The notes below the pieces were generated by a model. The model saw only the letters and a program-made list of their open reading frames with translations, was not told where the DNA came from and searched no databases. A program made the position numbers and the translations under genes. DNA of 64,000 bases from Planctomycetota bacterium (lineage in GTDB: Bacteria; Planctomycetota; B15-G4): the NCBI GenBank assembly GCA_021604805.1, contig BQJR01000001.1:372001-436000 (forward strand), in the 5' to 3' direction. This document shows, piece after piece, positions 26,393-35,257 of the stretch (the stretch's first letter is position 1; every line of letters begins with the position of its first letter).

Positions 26393-27493
26393 ATGAAGAG
26401 AATCCGTTCGCACATCACCTCGTTCGCGATCGTGAGTTCGCTCGCCCTGCTGGGCGCGACGGGCTGCCAGCACGAGGCCCACCATGAGTCGAAGCCGCGC
26501 GAGTTCCGCGTGACGACTCCGTTGACCTCCGACACGGCGCTCACACGCGACTACGTGTGCCAGATCCACGCGATCCGGCACATCGAGCTGCGCGCACTCG
26601 AGCGCGGCTACCTGCAAGATGTCTTCGTCGACGAAGGGCGCCACGTGACGCTCGGCCAGCCGATGTTCCAGATCATGCCGATGCTCTACGAAGCCGAGCT
26701 CGACATGGCCCGCGCCAACACCTCCTTCGCGCGTATCGAGTACGACAACACGCGCCTGCTCGCCGACCGCGACGTGGTGTCGGACAACGAGCTGGCGCTC
26801 GCACGAGCCGAACTCCAGAAGGCCGAAGCGGAACTCGCACTGAGCACGCTGCACCGCGAACTCACCGGGATCAAAGCTCCCTTCGCAGGCATCATGGACC
26901 GCTTGGAAGTCCGGCCCGGCAGCCTCGTCGAGGAAGGCGAGTTGCTCACCACGCTCTCCGACAACAGCGAGATGTGGGTCTACTTCAACGTGACCGAGGC
27001 CGAGTACCTCGACCACCAAGAACGCGTCGGACACGACGGCGCCGAGGTCGTGCAGCTCGTGATGGCCAACGGCAAACGCTTCCCTCACGCCGGCACGGTC
27101 TCCGCCATCGAAGCCGACTTCGACAACGAAACCGGCACCATCGCGTTCCGAGCCACCTTCCCGAATCCCGAAGGCCTGCTGCGCCACGGTCAGACCGGCA
27201 AAGTGCTGATGACGACTGCCGTGCCCGACGCGCTGCTGATCCCGCAGAAGGCGACCTTCGAGGTGCTCGACCGGAAGTACGTGTTCGTGATCGACGACGA
27301 GAACGTGGTGCGCGCACGCGAGATCGAGATCGCGCACGAGTTGCCACACCTCTACGTGATCGGGAGTGGGCTCGACGCCGACGAACGGTTCCTGTTCGAG
27401 GGCCTGCGCCAGGTCAAGGACGGCGACCAGATCATGGTCGAGCAGCTCGCCCCCGCAGCGCTCATCGCCGAACTCGAGGTCCCCGCAGAGTAA
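26393..27493 (+). CDS. RND efflux periplasmic adaptor lipoprotein (HlyD/AcrA family)
   Basis: The ATG at 26393 gives 366 residues with a good lipobox, LLGATGC, so the protein should be anchored to a membrane by lipid. The membrane-fusion architecture is visible: an N-terminal beta/lipoyl half (HIELRALERGYLQDVFVDEGRHVTLGQPMFQI), a short coiled-coil hairpin (YEAELDMARANTSFARIEYDNTRLLAD... DNELALARAELQKAEAEL), a second lipoyl half (GIKAPFAGIMDRLEVRPGSLVEEGELLTTL), a beta-barrel (MWVYFNVTEAEYL) and a membrane-proximal domain ending near EVPAE. It bridges the pump and outer-membrane channel encoded downstream. The gap to the permease is 87 bases. Confidence 0.93.
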   Translation: MKRIRSHITSFAIVSSLALLGATGCQHEAHHESKPREFRVTTPLTSDTALTRDYVCQIHAIRHIELRALERGYLQDVFVDEGRHVTLGQPMFQIMPMLYEAELDMARANTSFARIEYDNTRLLADRDVVSDNELALARAELQKAEAELALSTLHRELTGIKAPFAGIMDRLEVRPGSLVEEGELLTTLSDNSEMWVYFNVTEAEYLDHQERVGHDGAEVVQLVMANGKRFPHAGTVSAIEADFDNETGTIAFRATFPNPEGLLRHGQTGKVLMTTAVPDALLIPQKATFEVLDRKYVFVIDDENVVRAREIEIAHELPHLYVIGSGLDADERFLFEGLRQVKDGDQIMVEQLAPAALIAELEVPAE

Positions 27494-27580
27494 ACGCGGC
27501 CCCGGCCGCGCGCGCCGCGCCGGCTCCCTCCACCTGCAAGGTCGCACGCCTCACGCACGGCGTCCCTTCGGAGAGCACTC

Positions 27581-30500
27581 ATGTTCAGTACGTTCATCCA
27601 CCGCCCCGTCTTGGCGATCATCGTTTCGCTGGCGCTCGTGTTTCTCGGGTTGCTCGCGATCCAGTCGCAACCGATCTCACAGTTCCCCGAGATCTCTCCT
27701 CCGCGCGTGCTCGTGACCATCGCGTATCCCGGCGCGAGTGCCGATGTGCTCGTGCGCTCCACGTTGATCCCACTGGAGCGTTCGATCAACGGCGTGCCGG
27801 ACATGAAGTACATCATCTCCGATGCGACGAGCGCCGGCGAAGCCACGATCCAAGTGATCTTCGAGTTGGGCGCCGACCCCGACCGCGCTGTGGTCAACGT
27901 GAAGAACCGAGTGGACCAGGTGCTCAACCGACTGCCGCCCTTGGTGCAGCTCGAAGGCGTGGTCGTGTCGCGCGTGCAGCCGAGCATGTTGATGTACGTG
28001 AACTTGTTCAGCATCGACGACAAGGCCGACGAGAAGTTCACCTACAACTACGCGAACGTCTACTTGCTGCCCGAGCTGAAGCGCATCAACGGGATCGGCA
28101 GCGCACAGCTGCTCGGCAGTCGACAGTACGCCATGCGCGTCTGGCTCAAGCCCGACAGGATGCGCGCGTACAACATCTCGGCAGAAGAAGTGCTCGAGGC
28201 GATCGACGAACAAAGCGTGATCGGGCGGCCCGGTCGCACCGGCCGGAGCTCGGGCAAGACCTCGCAGTCGCTGGAGTACGTGCTCACTTACCAGGGTCGC
28301 TACAACAAGCCCGAGCAATACGGCGAGATCATCATCCGCGCTTCCGCCGAGGGCGGCTTCCTGCGCTTGAAGGACATCGCCGAGGTGGAACTCGGGAGTG
28401 AGTTCTTCGACATCTACTCCAATCTCGACGGTCACCCGTCGGCCGCCATCGTGCTCAAACAGAACCTGGGCAGCAATGCCACCGACGTGATCGCCGACGT
28501 GAAGGCCAAGCTCGCGGAGCTGCGCGACGGCTTCCCCCCAGGCATGGACTACAAGATCAGCTACGACGTGTCCGACTTCCTCGGCGCGTCGATCGAACAG
28601 GTGTTGCACACACTCGTCGAGGCCTTCTTGCTCGTGGCGCTAGTGGTGTTCGTGTTCCTGGGCGACTGGCGCTCCACATTGATCCCGACGCTCGCCGTGC
28701 CCGTGTCACTGATCGGCGCGTTCATCTTCATGAACATGTTCGGGCTGTCGATCAACCTGATCACCTTGTTCGCGCTCGTGCTCGCCATCGGCATCGTGGT
28801 CGACAACGCCATCGTGGTCGTGGAAGCCGTGCACGCCAAGATGGAGGCGGAGCACGTGTCGCCGTACAACGCCGTGAAGCAGGTGCTCGGCGAGATCAGC
28901 GGCGCGATCATCGCGATCACGCTGATGATGACGGCCGTGTTCGTGCCGGTTGCCTTCATGAGCGGACCCGTCGGCATCTTCTACCGACAGTTCGCGATCA
29001 CGATGGCCACGTCGATCGTGATCTCGGGCGTGGTCGCGCTCACGCTCACGCCCGTGCTGTGCGCAATGATCCTCAAGAGCCCGCACGGTCGCACGCCACG
29101 CCACACACCGGTCCGCGTGCTGCTCGACGCTTTCGATCGCATGTTCGGCAAACTGACGAACCGCTACGTCGCACTGCTGAAGCGCATCGCCGGGCGTCGG
29201 CTCGTCACGATCGGCATGCTCGTGGCTTTCTGCTTCGGCATCTACGCGATGACGCTGATCCTGCCGTCGGGCTTCATCCCCGCCGAAGACCAGGGCATGG
29301 TCTACGCGATCATCCAGACGCCACCTGGCTCCACGCTCGAGCGCACGAACGCCGTGTCGAAGCGACTCCAAGCGATCGCGGAGGAGGTGGAAGGGATCGC
29401 CTCGGTATCCTCGCTCGCAGGCTACGAGATCCTCACCGAAGGACGCGGTTCGAACGCGGGCACCTGCCTGATCAACCTCAAGAACTGGTCAGAGCGCGAA
29501 CACTCAGTCTCGGAGATCGTCGAAGAGCTCGAAGAACGCTCCAGGGATCTCGGTGCGACGATCGAGTTCTTCGAGCCGCCGGCAGTGCCCGGCTATGGCG
29601 CCGCCGGTGGCATAGCGTTGCGCCTGCTCGAGAAGACCAACTCCGACGATTGGGCGGAACTCGACCGCGTGAACAAGGAGTTCATGGCCGCACTGGAAGA
29701 GCGCGAAGAGATCACCGGCCTCTTCACCTTCTTCGCCGCCGACTACCCGCAGTACGAACTCGTGATCGACAACGAGCTGGCGATGCAGAAGGGCGTGTCG
29801 ATCGGCAAGGCGCTCGACAACCTCGACGTGCTCATCGGCAGCACCTACGAGCAAGGCTTCATCCGCTTCGGGCGCTTCTTCAAGGTCTACACCCAGTCGG
29901 CTCCCGAGTACCGACGCCTGCCGTCGGACATCCTGCAGCTCTACGTGAAGAACGAGGAAGGCGAGATGGTGCCCTACTCGGCTTTCATGACCATGCGCAA
30001 GACGCAGGGTCCCAACGAGATCACCCGCTACAACCTCTACACCTCGGCGGCGATCCGCGGCGCGCCAGCACCCGGCTTCACCAGCAACGACGCGATCCAA
30101 GCAGTGCGCGAAGTCGCCGAAGCCACGTTGCCACGCGGCTACGACATCGCTTGGGAAGGCCTCTCTTTCGACGAAGCGCGTCGTGGCAACGAAGGCCTCT
30201 ACACGTTCCTGATCGTGCTCGTGTTCGTCTACATGGTGCTCGCTGCGCAGTACGAGAGTTTCCTGATCCCACTCGCGGTGGTGCTCTCGCTCCCGGCAGG
30301 CGTGTTCGGGTCTTTTCAGTTGCTCAAGTGGATGGGTCTCGCGAATGACATCTACGCCCAGGTCGGGTTGGTGATGCTCGTTGGGCTGCTCGGGAAGAAT
30401 GCGGTACTCATCGTGGAGTTCGCGGTTCAGAAGCACCGCCAAGGCGCGCCACTCCTCGATGCAGCGATCGAAGGTGCGCAAGTGCGCTTCCGCCCGATCC

Positions 30501-30742
30501 TGATGACCTCGTTCGCGTTCATCGCCGGGCTCGTGCCACTCGTGCTCGCTACAGGACCGGGCGCGGTCGGCAACCGCACCATCGGCGCTTCAGCACTCGG
30601 TGGCATGTTCTACGGCACGCTGTTCGGCGTGCTCGTCGTGCCCGGTCTGTACTTCATGTTCGCCAAGCTCGTGGAGGGCAAGTCGCTCATCCGCGATGAG
30701 TACGACACGCCCCTGACCGAGGAGGTCACCCACGATGTCTGA
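27581..30742 (+). CDS. RND multidrug efflux permease (AcrB/HAE1 family)
   Basis: The 1,053-residue inner-membrane pump exports hydrophobic or amphiphilic compounds using proton influx. The family start (FSTFIHRPVLAIIVSLALVFLGLLAI), two large periplasmic loops and twelve membrane spans are recognisable. The proton-relay lysine is K939 (GLLGKNAVLIVEF). In span 4 the usual Asp-Asp pair reads D408-N409 (VVDNAIVVVEAV), so the second relay aspartate of AcrB is replaced by Asn. The ATG follows GGAGAG at six bases. The stop overlaps the outer-membrane channel gene by eight bases (ATGTCTGA). Confidence 0.95.
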   Translation: MFSTFIHRPVLAIIVSLALVFLGLLAIQSQPISQFPEISPPRVLVTIAYPGASADVLVRSTLIPLERSINGVPDMKYIISDATSAGEATIQVIFELGADPDRAVVNVKNRVDQVLNRLPPLVQLEGVVVSRVQPSMLMYVNLFSIDDKADEKFTYNYANVYLLPELKRINGIGSAQLLGSRQYAMRVWLKPDRMRAYNISAEEVLEAIDEQSVIGRPGRTGRSSGKTSQSLEYVLTYQGRYNKPEQYGEIIIRASAEGGFLRLKDIAEVELGSEFFDIYSNLDGHPSAAIVLKQNLGSNATDVIADVKAKLAELRDGFPPGMDYKISYDVSDFLGASIEQVLHTLVEAFLLVALVVFVFLGDWRSTLIPTLAVPVSLIGAFIFMNMFGLSINLITLFALVLAIGIVVDNAIVVVEAVHAKMEAEHVSPYNAVKQVLGEISGAIIAITLMMTAVFVPVAFMSGPVGIFYRQFAITMATSIVISGVVALTLTPVLCAMILKSPHGRTPRHTPVRVLLDAFDRMFGKLTNRYVALLKRIAGRRLVTIGMLVAFCFGIYAMTLILPSGFIPAEDQGMVYAIIQTPPGSTLERTNAVSKRLQAIAEEVEGIASVSSLAGYEILTEGRGSNAGTCLINLKNWSEREHSVSEIVEELEERSRDLGATIEFFEPPAVPGYGAAGGIALRLLEKTNSDDWAELDRVNKEFMAALEEREEITGLFTFFAADYPQYELVIDNELAMQKGVSIGKALDNLDVLIGSTYEQGFIRFGRFFKVYTQSAPEYRRLPSDILQLYVKNEEGEMVPYSAFMTMRKTQGPNEITRYNLYTSAAIRGAPAPGFTSNDAIQAVREVAEATLPRGYDIAWEGLSFDEARRGNEGLYTFLIVLVFVYMVLAAQYESFLIPLAVVLSLPAGVFGSFQLLKWMGLANDIYAQVGLVMLVGLLGKNAVLIVEFAVQKHRQGAPLLDAAIEGAQVRFRPILMTSFAFIAGLVPLVLATGPGAVGNRTIGASALGGMFYGTLFGVLVVPGLYFMFAKLVEGKSLIRDEYDTPLTEEVTHDV

Positions 30743-32231
30743 GCTCGCACGACAGATCCGCCGCGTCACGCTCCCCACCTTGCTGCTGGCGCTCTTGCTC
30801 CCGGCCTGCGCTGTCCCGCCGCAACCCGTCGAGGCGCGAGCACCCGACAGACGCGTGCCTGAGGTCTACGCCGGCTCGAATGCGGCCTCGACAACTACAG
30901 AGAACAGCGCCGACATCGACTGGACTGAGTTCTTCGACGCACCGTTGCGAGCGCTGATCGAAACCGCGCTGCAGAACAACCAAGAGCTCAACATGCTCGC
31001 GCTCGAGGTCGGCATCTCGGAGAACGAAGTGCGCGCGCGACGGGGCGAGGTGCTGCCGCAGCTCGGCGTGGGCGTGGGCGCGGGCATCGAGAAGGTCGGT
31101 GAGCACACCAGTCAGGGTGCTGCCGACGAAGCCAACGACGTGCCCGAGCATCTCAAGGACTACATGGCTGGCTTCTTAGCCACTTGGGAAGTCGACATCT
31201 GGAACAAACTTCGCAACGCGACGAAAGCAGCCACCTTTCGCTACTTGGCGAGCATCGAGGGTCGCCGCTTCGCCACCACTCGACTGGTGGCTGAGATCGC
31301 GCACGCGTACTACGAGTTGCTCGCGCTCGACGGGCAACTCGAGGTGCTCGTCGAGAACATCCGCATCCAGAACGACGCGCTCGAAGTCGTGCGACTGCAG
31401 AAGCAAGCGGCGCGGGTGACCGAACTCGCTGTGCAACGCTTCGAAGCCGAAGTGCTCAAGAACCAGAGCAAGCGCTTCAGTATCCAGCAACAGATCCTCG
31501 AGACCGAGAACCGGATCAACTTGCTGCTCGGGCGCTTCCCGCAACACATCGAACGGGCGTCCGATGGCTTCCTCCAGATCAGGCCACGCGAGGTGCGCAA
31601 CGGCCTGCCCACCGAGCTGCTCGAGAACCGACCCGACGTCCGCGAGGCAGAGTTCGAGCTGGCCGCCGCGGAGCTCGATGTCGACGTGGCCCGTGCGCAC
31701 TTCTACCCGTCGCTGGAGATCGGCGCAGGTGTCGGGTACCAGGCCTACACTCTGGGCCACCTCAAGGAGTCACCGGAGTCGTTGTTCTACGGCGTGTCTG
31801 CAGAGCTCTTCACGCCGCTGCTCAATCGCAACAGCATCGAGGCGCACTATTTCTCCGCGGGTGCGATGCAGATGCAAGCCGTGTACGCCTACGAGCGCAC
31901 GATCCTCGGTGCTTACAACGAGGTCGCCACGCAACTCGCGATGATCGAGAACCTGGATCAGAGCTTTGCGCTGCGAGAGCGGCAAGTGGAACGGCTCAAC
32001 GACTCGATCGAGACCTCAGCAGGCCTGTTCACTTCGGCGCGCGCCGACTACATGGAGGTGCTGCTCACGCGCCGCGAGGCTCTCGACGCCCAGATGGAGT
32101 TGATCGAGACCAAGCAAGAGCGACTCAGCGCCACGGTGAGCCTGTACCGAGCACTGGGTGGCGGCTGGAGTGAGAACACGGCGGAGCAAGAAGCGCAGCC
32201 CGAACACCCGAGCGAGGTGGCACAGTCCTGA
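30735..32231 (+). CDS. RND outer-membrane channel lipoprotein (NodT/OprM family)
   Basis: The 498-residue protein has a signal and lipobox (LLLALLLPAC), then the TolC-fold repeated pattern: DWTEFFDAPLRALIETALQNNQELNMLALEV and, halfway, RPREVRNGLPTELLENRPDVREAEFELAAAELDVDVARAHFYPSLEIG. The last is the classic second-repeat signature (xLLxxRPDVxxAE...A..FYP). It forms a trimeric outer-membrane tunnel with the upstream adaptor and pump. Start coupling to the permease stop is by an 8-base overlap, with GAGGAGG upstream. The C-terminal tail is Glu/Gln-rich and likely disordered. Confidence 0.94.
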   Translation: MSELARQIRRVTLPTLLLALLLPACAVPPQPVEARAPDRRVPEVYAGSNAASTTTENSADIDWTEFFDAPLRALIETALQNNQELNMLALEVGISENEVRARRGEVLPQLGVGVGAGIEKVGEHTSQGAADEANDVPEHLKDYMAGFLATWEVDIWNKLRNATKAATFRYLASIEGRRFATTRLVAEIAHAYYELLALDGQLEVLVENIRIQNDALEVVRLQKQAARVTELAVQRFEAEVLKNQSKRFSIQQQILETENRINLLLGRFPQHIERASDGFLQIRPREVRNGLPTELLENRPDVREAEFELAAAELDVDVARAHFYPSLEIGAGVGYQAYTLGHLKESPESLFYGVSAELFTPLLNRNSIEAHYFSAGAMQMQAVYAYERTILGAYNEVATQLAMIENLDQSFALRERQVERLNDSIETSAGLFTSARADYMEVLLTRREALDAQMELIETKQERLSATVSLYRALGGGWSENTAEQEAQPEHPSEVAQS

Positions 32232-32278
32232 GCTGAAAGGCCTGACGACACGAGTTGCGCGCCGCATGTCGGGACCTC

Positions 32279-32302
32279 CGAGGCGACGCTCTGCTCGCCT
32301 CG
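32279..32302. terminator. Bidirectional hairpin between the efflux and pst operons
   Basis: CGAGGCGA (32279-32286) pairs perfectly with TCGCCTCG (32295-32302) around an eight-base loop. It lies between the stops of two convergent operons, 48 bases after the channel gene and 53 before the pstB stop, where a shared terminator is expected. No T-run is present. Confidence 0.5.
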
Positions 32303-32355
32303 CGCTCGCTGTTACGCGTGCCCCTGTCGCCGCGCGGCACCGGCGAGAGCGCGAC

Positions 32356-33348
32356 TCAGCCGAAGCGCCCGGTCACGTAGTCCTCGGTTTCCTTCAGGCG
32401 CGGCTGAACGAAGATCTCGCTGGTCGGGCCGAACTCCACGAGGCGCCCGAGGTACATGAACGCGGTGTCGTCGCTGGTGCGCGAGGCCTGCTGCATGTTG
32501 TGCGTGACGATCAGGACCGAGTAGCTGCCCTTGAGTTCGTCGATGAGTTCCTCGATGCGCCCGGTGGCGATCGGGTCGAGCGCCGAGCAAGGTTCGTCGA
32601 GCAAGAGCACCTCGGGTTCGGCGGCGATGGCGCGCGCGATGCAGAGGCGCTGCTGTTGACCACCTGACATGGCCAAGGCGCTGTCGTTCAAACGGTCTTT
32701 GGCCTCTTCCCAGAGACCGGCGCCGCGCAAGCTCGCTTCGCAGACTTCTTCGAGCACCGTGCGGTCACGCTCGCCGTCGATGCGCAACGAGTACACCACG
32801 TTCTCGAAGATGCTCATCGGGAACGGGTTCGGCTTCTGGAACACCATGCCGATGCGCTTGCGCAGGTCGATCACGTCGACACCGGAGCCGTAGATCGCGT
32901 CGCCATTCAGCTGCATCTCGCCGCCGACCTTCACCGTGTCGATCAGGTCGTTCATGCGGTTCACCGAACGCAGCAGCGTGGACTTGCCGCAACCCGACGG
33001 CCCGATCAGCGCCGTGACCTTGCCGCGCGCGCAGCTCATCGAGATGTCCCAGAGCGCGCGGCTCTCGCCGTACCAGAGATTGAAGTCGTTGATCTCGAGC
33101 ACGGAGTCGGTGTGCACTGACGCTTCGTGCACGACCGTCTTGAAGGGTTGCTTCGCGTCGACGGAGGCGAACAGGCCACCCGAGGGCGCGCGACTGTTCT
33201 GCGGCTCGACGCTCTGCGGCGCCTCACGCGCGGGAGGCCCCGACGGCCCCTCCGCGGAGGAGGGCTTGGTCTGAGGGGAGGTGGCTCCCGCGCGGGAACG
33301 AAGCGTCTCGCTGCTCGTAGTCATCGGATCTCGTTCCGGTTCAGACAT
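32356..33348 (-). CDS. pstB: Phosphate ABC transporter ATP-binding protein
   Basis: The 330-residue ATPase energises phosphate import. The core begins near residue 78 ([22 protein letters not shown]). Walker A is GPSGCGKST, the signature [15 protein letters not shown] and Walker [13 protein letters not shown], followed by the H-loop THNMQQASR. The first ~75 residues are a Ser/Pro-rich extension absent from typical ~250-residue PstB proteins. The ATG at 33348 overlaps the pstA stop by eight bases (ATGTCTGA on the minus strand). An internal ATG eight codons in is also possible and would leave most of the extension. It is last in pstSCAB; no phoU follows. Confidence 0.95.
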   Translation of the reverse strand: MSEPERDPMTTSSETLRSRAGATSPQTKPSSAEGPSGPPAREAPQSVEPQNSRAPSGGLFASVDAKQPFKTVVHEASVHTDSVLEINDFNLWYGESRALWDISMSCARGKVTALIGPSGCGKSTLLRSVNRMNDLIDTVKVGGEMQLNGDAIYGSGVDVIDLRKRIGMVFQKPNPFPMSIFENVVYSLRIDGERDRTVLEEVCEASLRGAGLWEEAKDRLNDSALAMSGGQQQRLCIARAIAAEPEVLLLDEPCSALDPIATGRIEELIDELKGSYSVLIVTHNMQQASRTSDDTAFMYLGRLVEFGPTSEIFVQPRLKETEDYVTGRFG

Positions 33349-35257
33349 GAGTGCCCGCGAAGCGTCGGCGCAAGCGTGAGCGGACGCCCACGGCGAGCAG
33401 GTTGAGCGTGACCACGATACCGATCAGGAGCAGTGTCGTGGTGTAGACCATCGGCTTCGCGGCTTCGCTGTTCTGGCTCTGGAACCCGAGGTCGTAGATG
33501 TGGAAGCCCAAGTGCATGAAACTGCGCTCGAGGTGCGCGGCGCCGGTCCAGATCGGACCCAGCGAGCCGGACCAGTTGTTCACGTCGATGGGCAGATCGG
33601 GCGCGAGCTTCACAGCGCCCACGAGCATCAGCGGCGCGACCTCGCCGGCGCCGCGCGCGATGGCCAGCACCATGCCGGTCATGATCCCGGGCGCTGCGCG
33701 CGGCAGCACGATGCGCTGGATCGTCTGCCACTTGGTGGCACCACAGGCGTAGCTGCCTTCGCGCATCGAGTTGGGCACGGCGGAGAGCGCCTCCTCGGTG
33801 GCGACGATCACCACCGGCAGCGTGAGCAGCGCGAGCGTGAACGAAGCCCACAACAAGCCGCCCGTGCCGAAGGTCGGGCTGGGCAGCTTGGCCGAGTAGA
33901 ACAGCTCGTCGATCGACACGCCGACGATGTAACAGAAGAAGCCCAGGCCGAACACGCCGAACACGATCGAAGGCACGCCGGCCAGGTTGTTCACGGCGAT
34001 GCGCACGGCCGAGACGATCGGCCCTTGCTTGGCGTACTCGCGCAGGTAGAGCGCGGCGAGCACACCGAGCGGCACGACCAGCAGCGACATGATCAGCGTC
34101 ATGACCACGGTGCCGAAGATCGCGGGGAACACGCCGCCCTCACTGTTCGCTTCGCGCGGGTCGTCGAACAGGAACTCTCGCCAGCGTGAGGCGTAGACGC
34201 CGAGGCGCCCGAAGAGACCGAGTTGATTCGCGGGATAGGCGCGCACGACGTCGGCGAGCTGCAGGTCCACGAGCGTGCCGTCGGCGGTTTGCACGAGCAG
34301 GGTCTGGCGCGCGTTCTGCTCGTCGAGCTCGCGGATCTGTGACTGCAGTTCGGCGAAGCGTTGCTCGCCGAGTTCCTCGGTGTCGAGCAACGAGGCTTGC
34401 GCGGCTTCGTTCGCGGCGCGCAACTTGGTGAGCCTGGGAGCACCGGCGGAGGCGGCGAGGGCGGCGTCGAGATCCATCTGCGCGGCGCGTGCCGCGAGAC
34501 GCGCTTCCTCGAGCGCGTGGTTCACGTCACCGATGTCGTGCGTCTCGAGGTCGCGACGTTGCTGCCAACGCTCGCGAGCCTCGCTGTGATGCGCTTCGAA
34601 CTGTTCCCAGGCTTCGGCGGGGTCGTCGCTCAGCGCTTGCCCGGCAACCTGGAAAGCCACCGGCTTGGCGTAGAGTCGCCCCCAAGAAAGCCGCTCGACG
34701 ACCAAGCTCCAATCGGTGTCGGAGGCGCTGGCTTCCATGCGGAAACGCGCCGGGTCGAGCTCCCACTGACGGCCGGCCTCGCTGTCGTCGAGCTCGCGCG
34801 AGGCGTGGGCGATGGCATAGCGGTCGACCCAGCGGTAGTGCGTGTTGCTGATGTCGAAGTTGCCGGAGCGCAACAGCACGCGTTCGAGTTGCCCGTCGAG
34901 CGCGGCGAGTTCCAGATCGGCACGCGCGCGCAGCTCGGGGCTCAGCGCGTCGAGCATGCTGGCCTCGGGCGTGTAGCGTTCCACGTCGCCCAGCTCGCCC
35001 ATCAAACGTTCGCCGCCGAGCAACTCCAGCTGCGGAACGCGCTCGGGCCAGAAGGTGCCCATCCCCTGCGCGAGCACCCAGCCGAGCAGGCCGATGATCA
35101 TCAGCAAGGCGAGCACGAGCGACCCGCCGGTGAACCAGATCATCGGCTCGCCGTGCGCGAAGAGACTCGTACCGCGGCGCGAGCGGCGCGCGCGCGGAGC
35201 GCTGGGCGCCGCGATCAGTGGGTCCTTCGTGCCTGTGGGCGGCAGGGCGTTGCTCAC
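33341..35257 (-). CDS. pstA: Phosphate ABC transporter permease PstA, long form
   Basis: The GTG at 35257 overlaps the pstC stop as GTGA and gives 638 residues; an upstream open frame is shadow. After one N-terminal span ([21 protein letters not shown]) comes about 300 residues of mainly helical, charged sequence, probably periplasmic, with a coiled-coil-like part ([20 protein letters not shown]). The membrane domain starts near 350 with [30 protein letters not shown], and the EAA loop is [25 protein letters not shown]. Classic PstA is about 300 residues; long forms are known in Pseudomonas and Vibrio relatives. It pairs with PstC. Confidence 0.93.
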   Translation of the reverse strand: MSNALPPTGTKDPLIAAPSAPRARRSRRGTSLFAHGEPMIWFTGGSLVLALLMIIGLLGWVLAQGMGTFWPERVPQLELLGGERLMGELGDVERYTPEASMLDALSPELRARADLELAALDGQLERVLLRSGNFDISNTHYRWVDRYAIAHASRELDDSEAGRQWELDPARFRMEASASDTDWSLVVERLSWGRLYAKPVAFQVAGQALSDDPAEAWEQFEAHHSEARERWQQRRDLETHDIGDVNHALEEARLAARAAQMDLDAALAASAGAPRLTKLRAANEAAQASLLDTEELGEQRFAELQSQIRELDEQNARQTLLVQTADGTLVDLQLADVVRAYPANQLGLFGRLGVYASRWREFLFDDPREANSEGGVFPAIFGTVVMTLIMSLLVVPLGVLAALYLREYAKQGPIVSAVRIAVNNLAGVPSIVFGVFGLGFFCYIVGVSIDELFYSAKLPSPTFGTGGLLWASFTLALLTLPVVIVATEEALSAVPNSMREGSYACGATKWQTIQRIVLPRAAPGIMTGMVLAIARGAGEVAPLMLVGAVKLAPDLPIDVNNWSGSLGPIWTGAAHLERSFMHLGFHIYDLGFQSQNSEAAKPMVYTTTLLLIGIVVTLNLLAVGVRSRLRRRFAGTHV

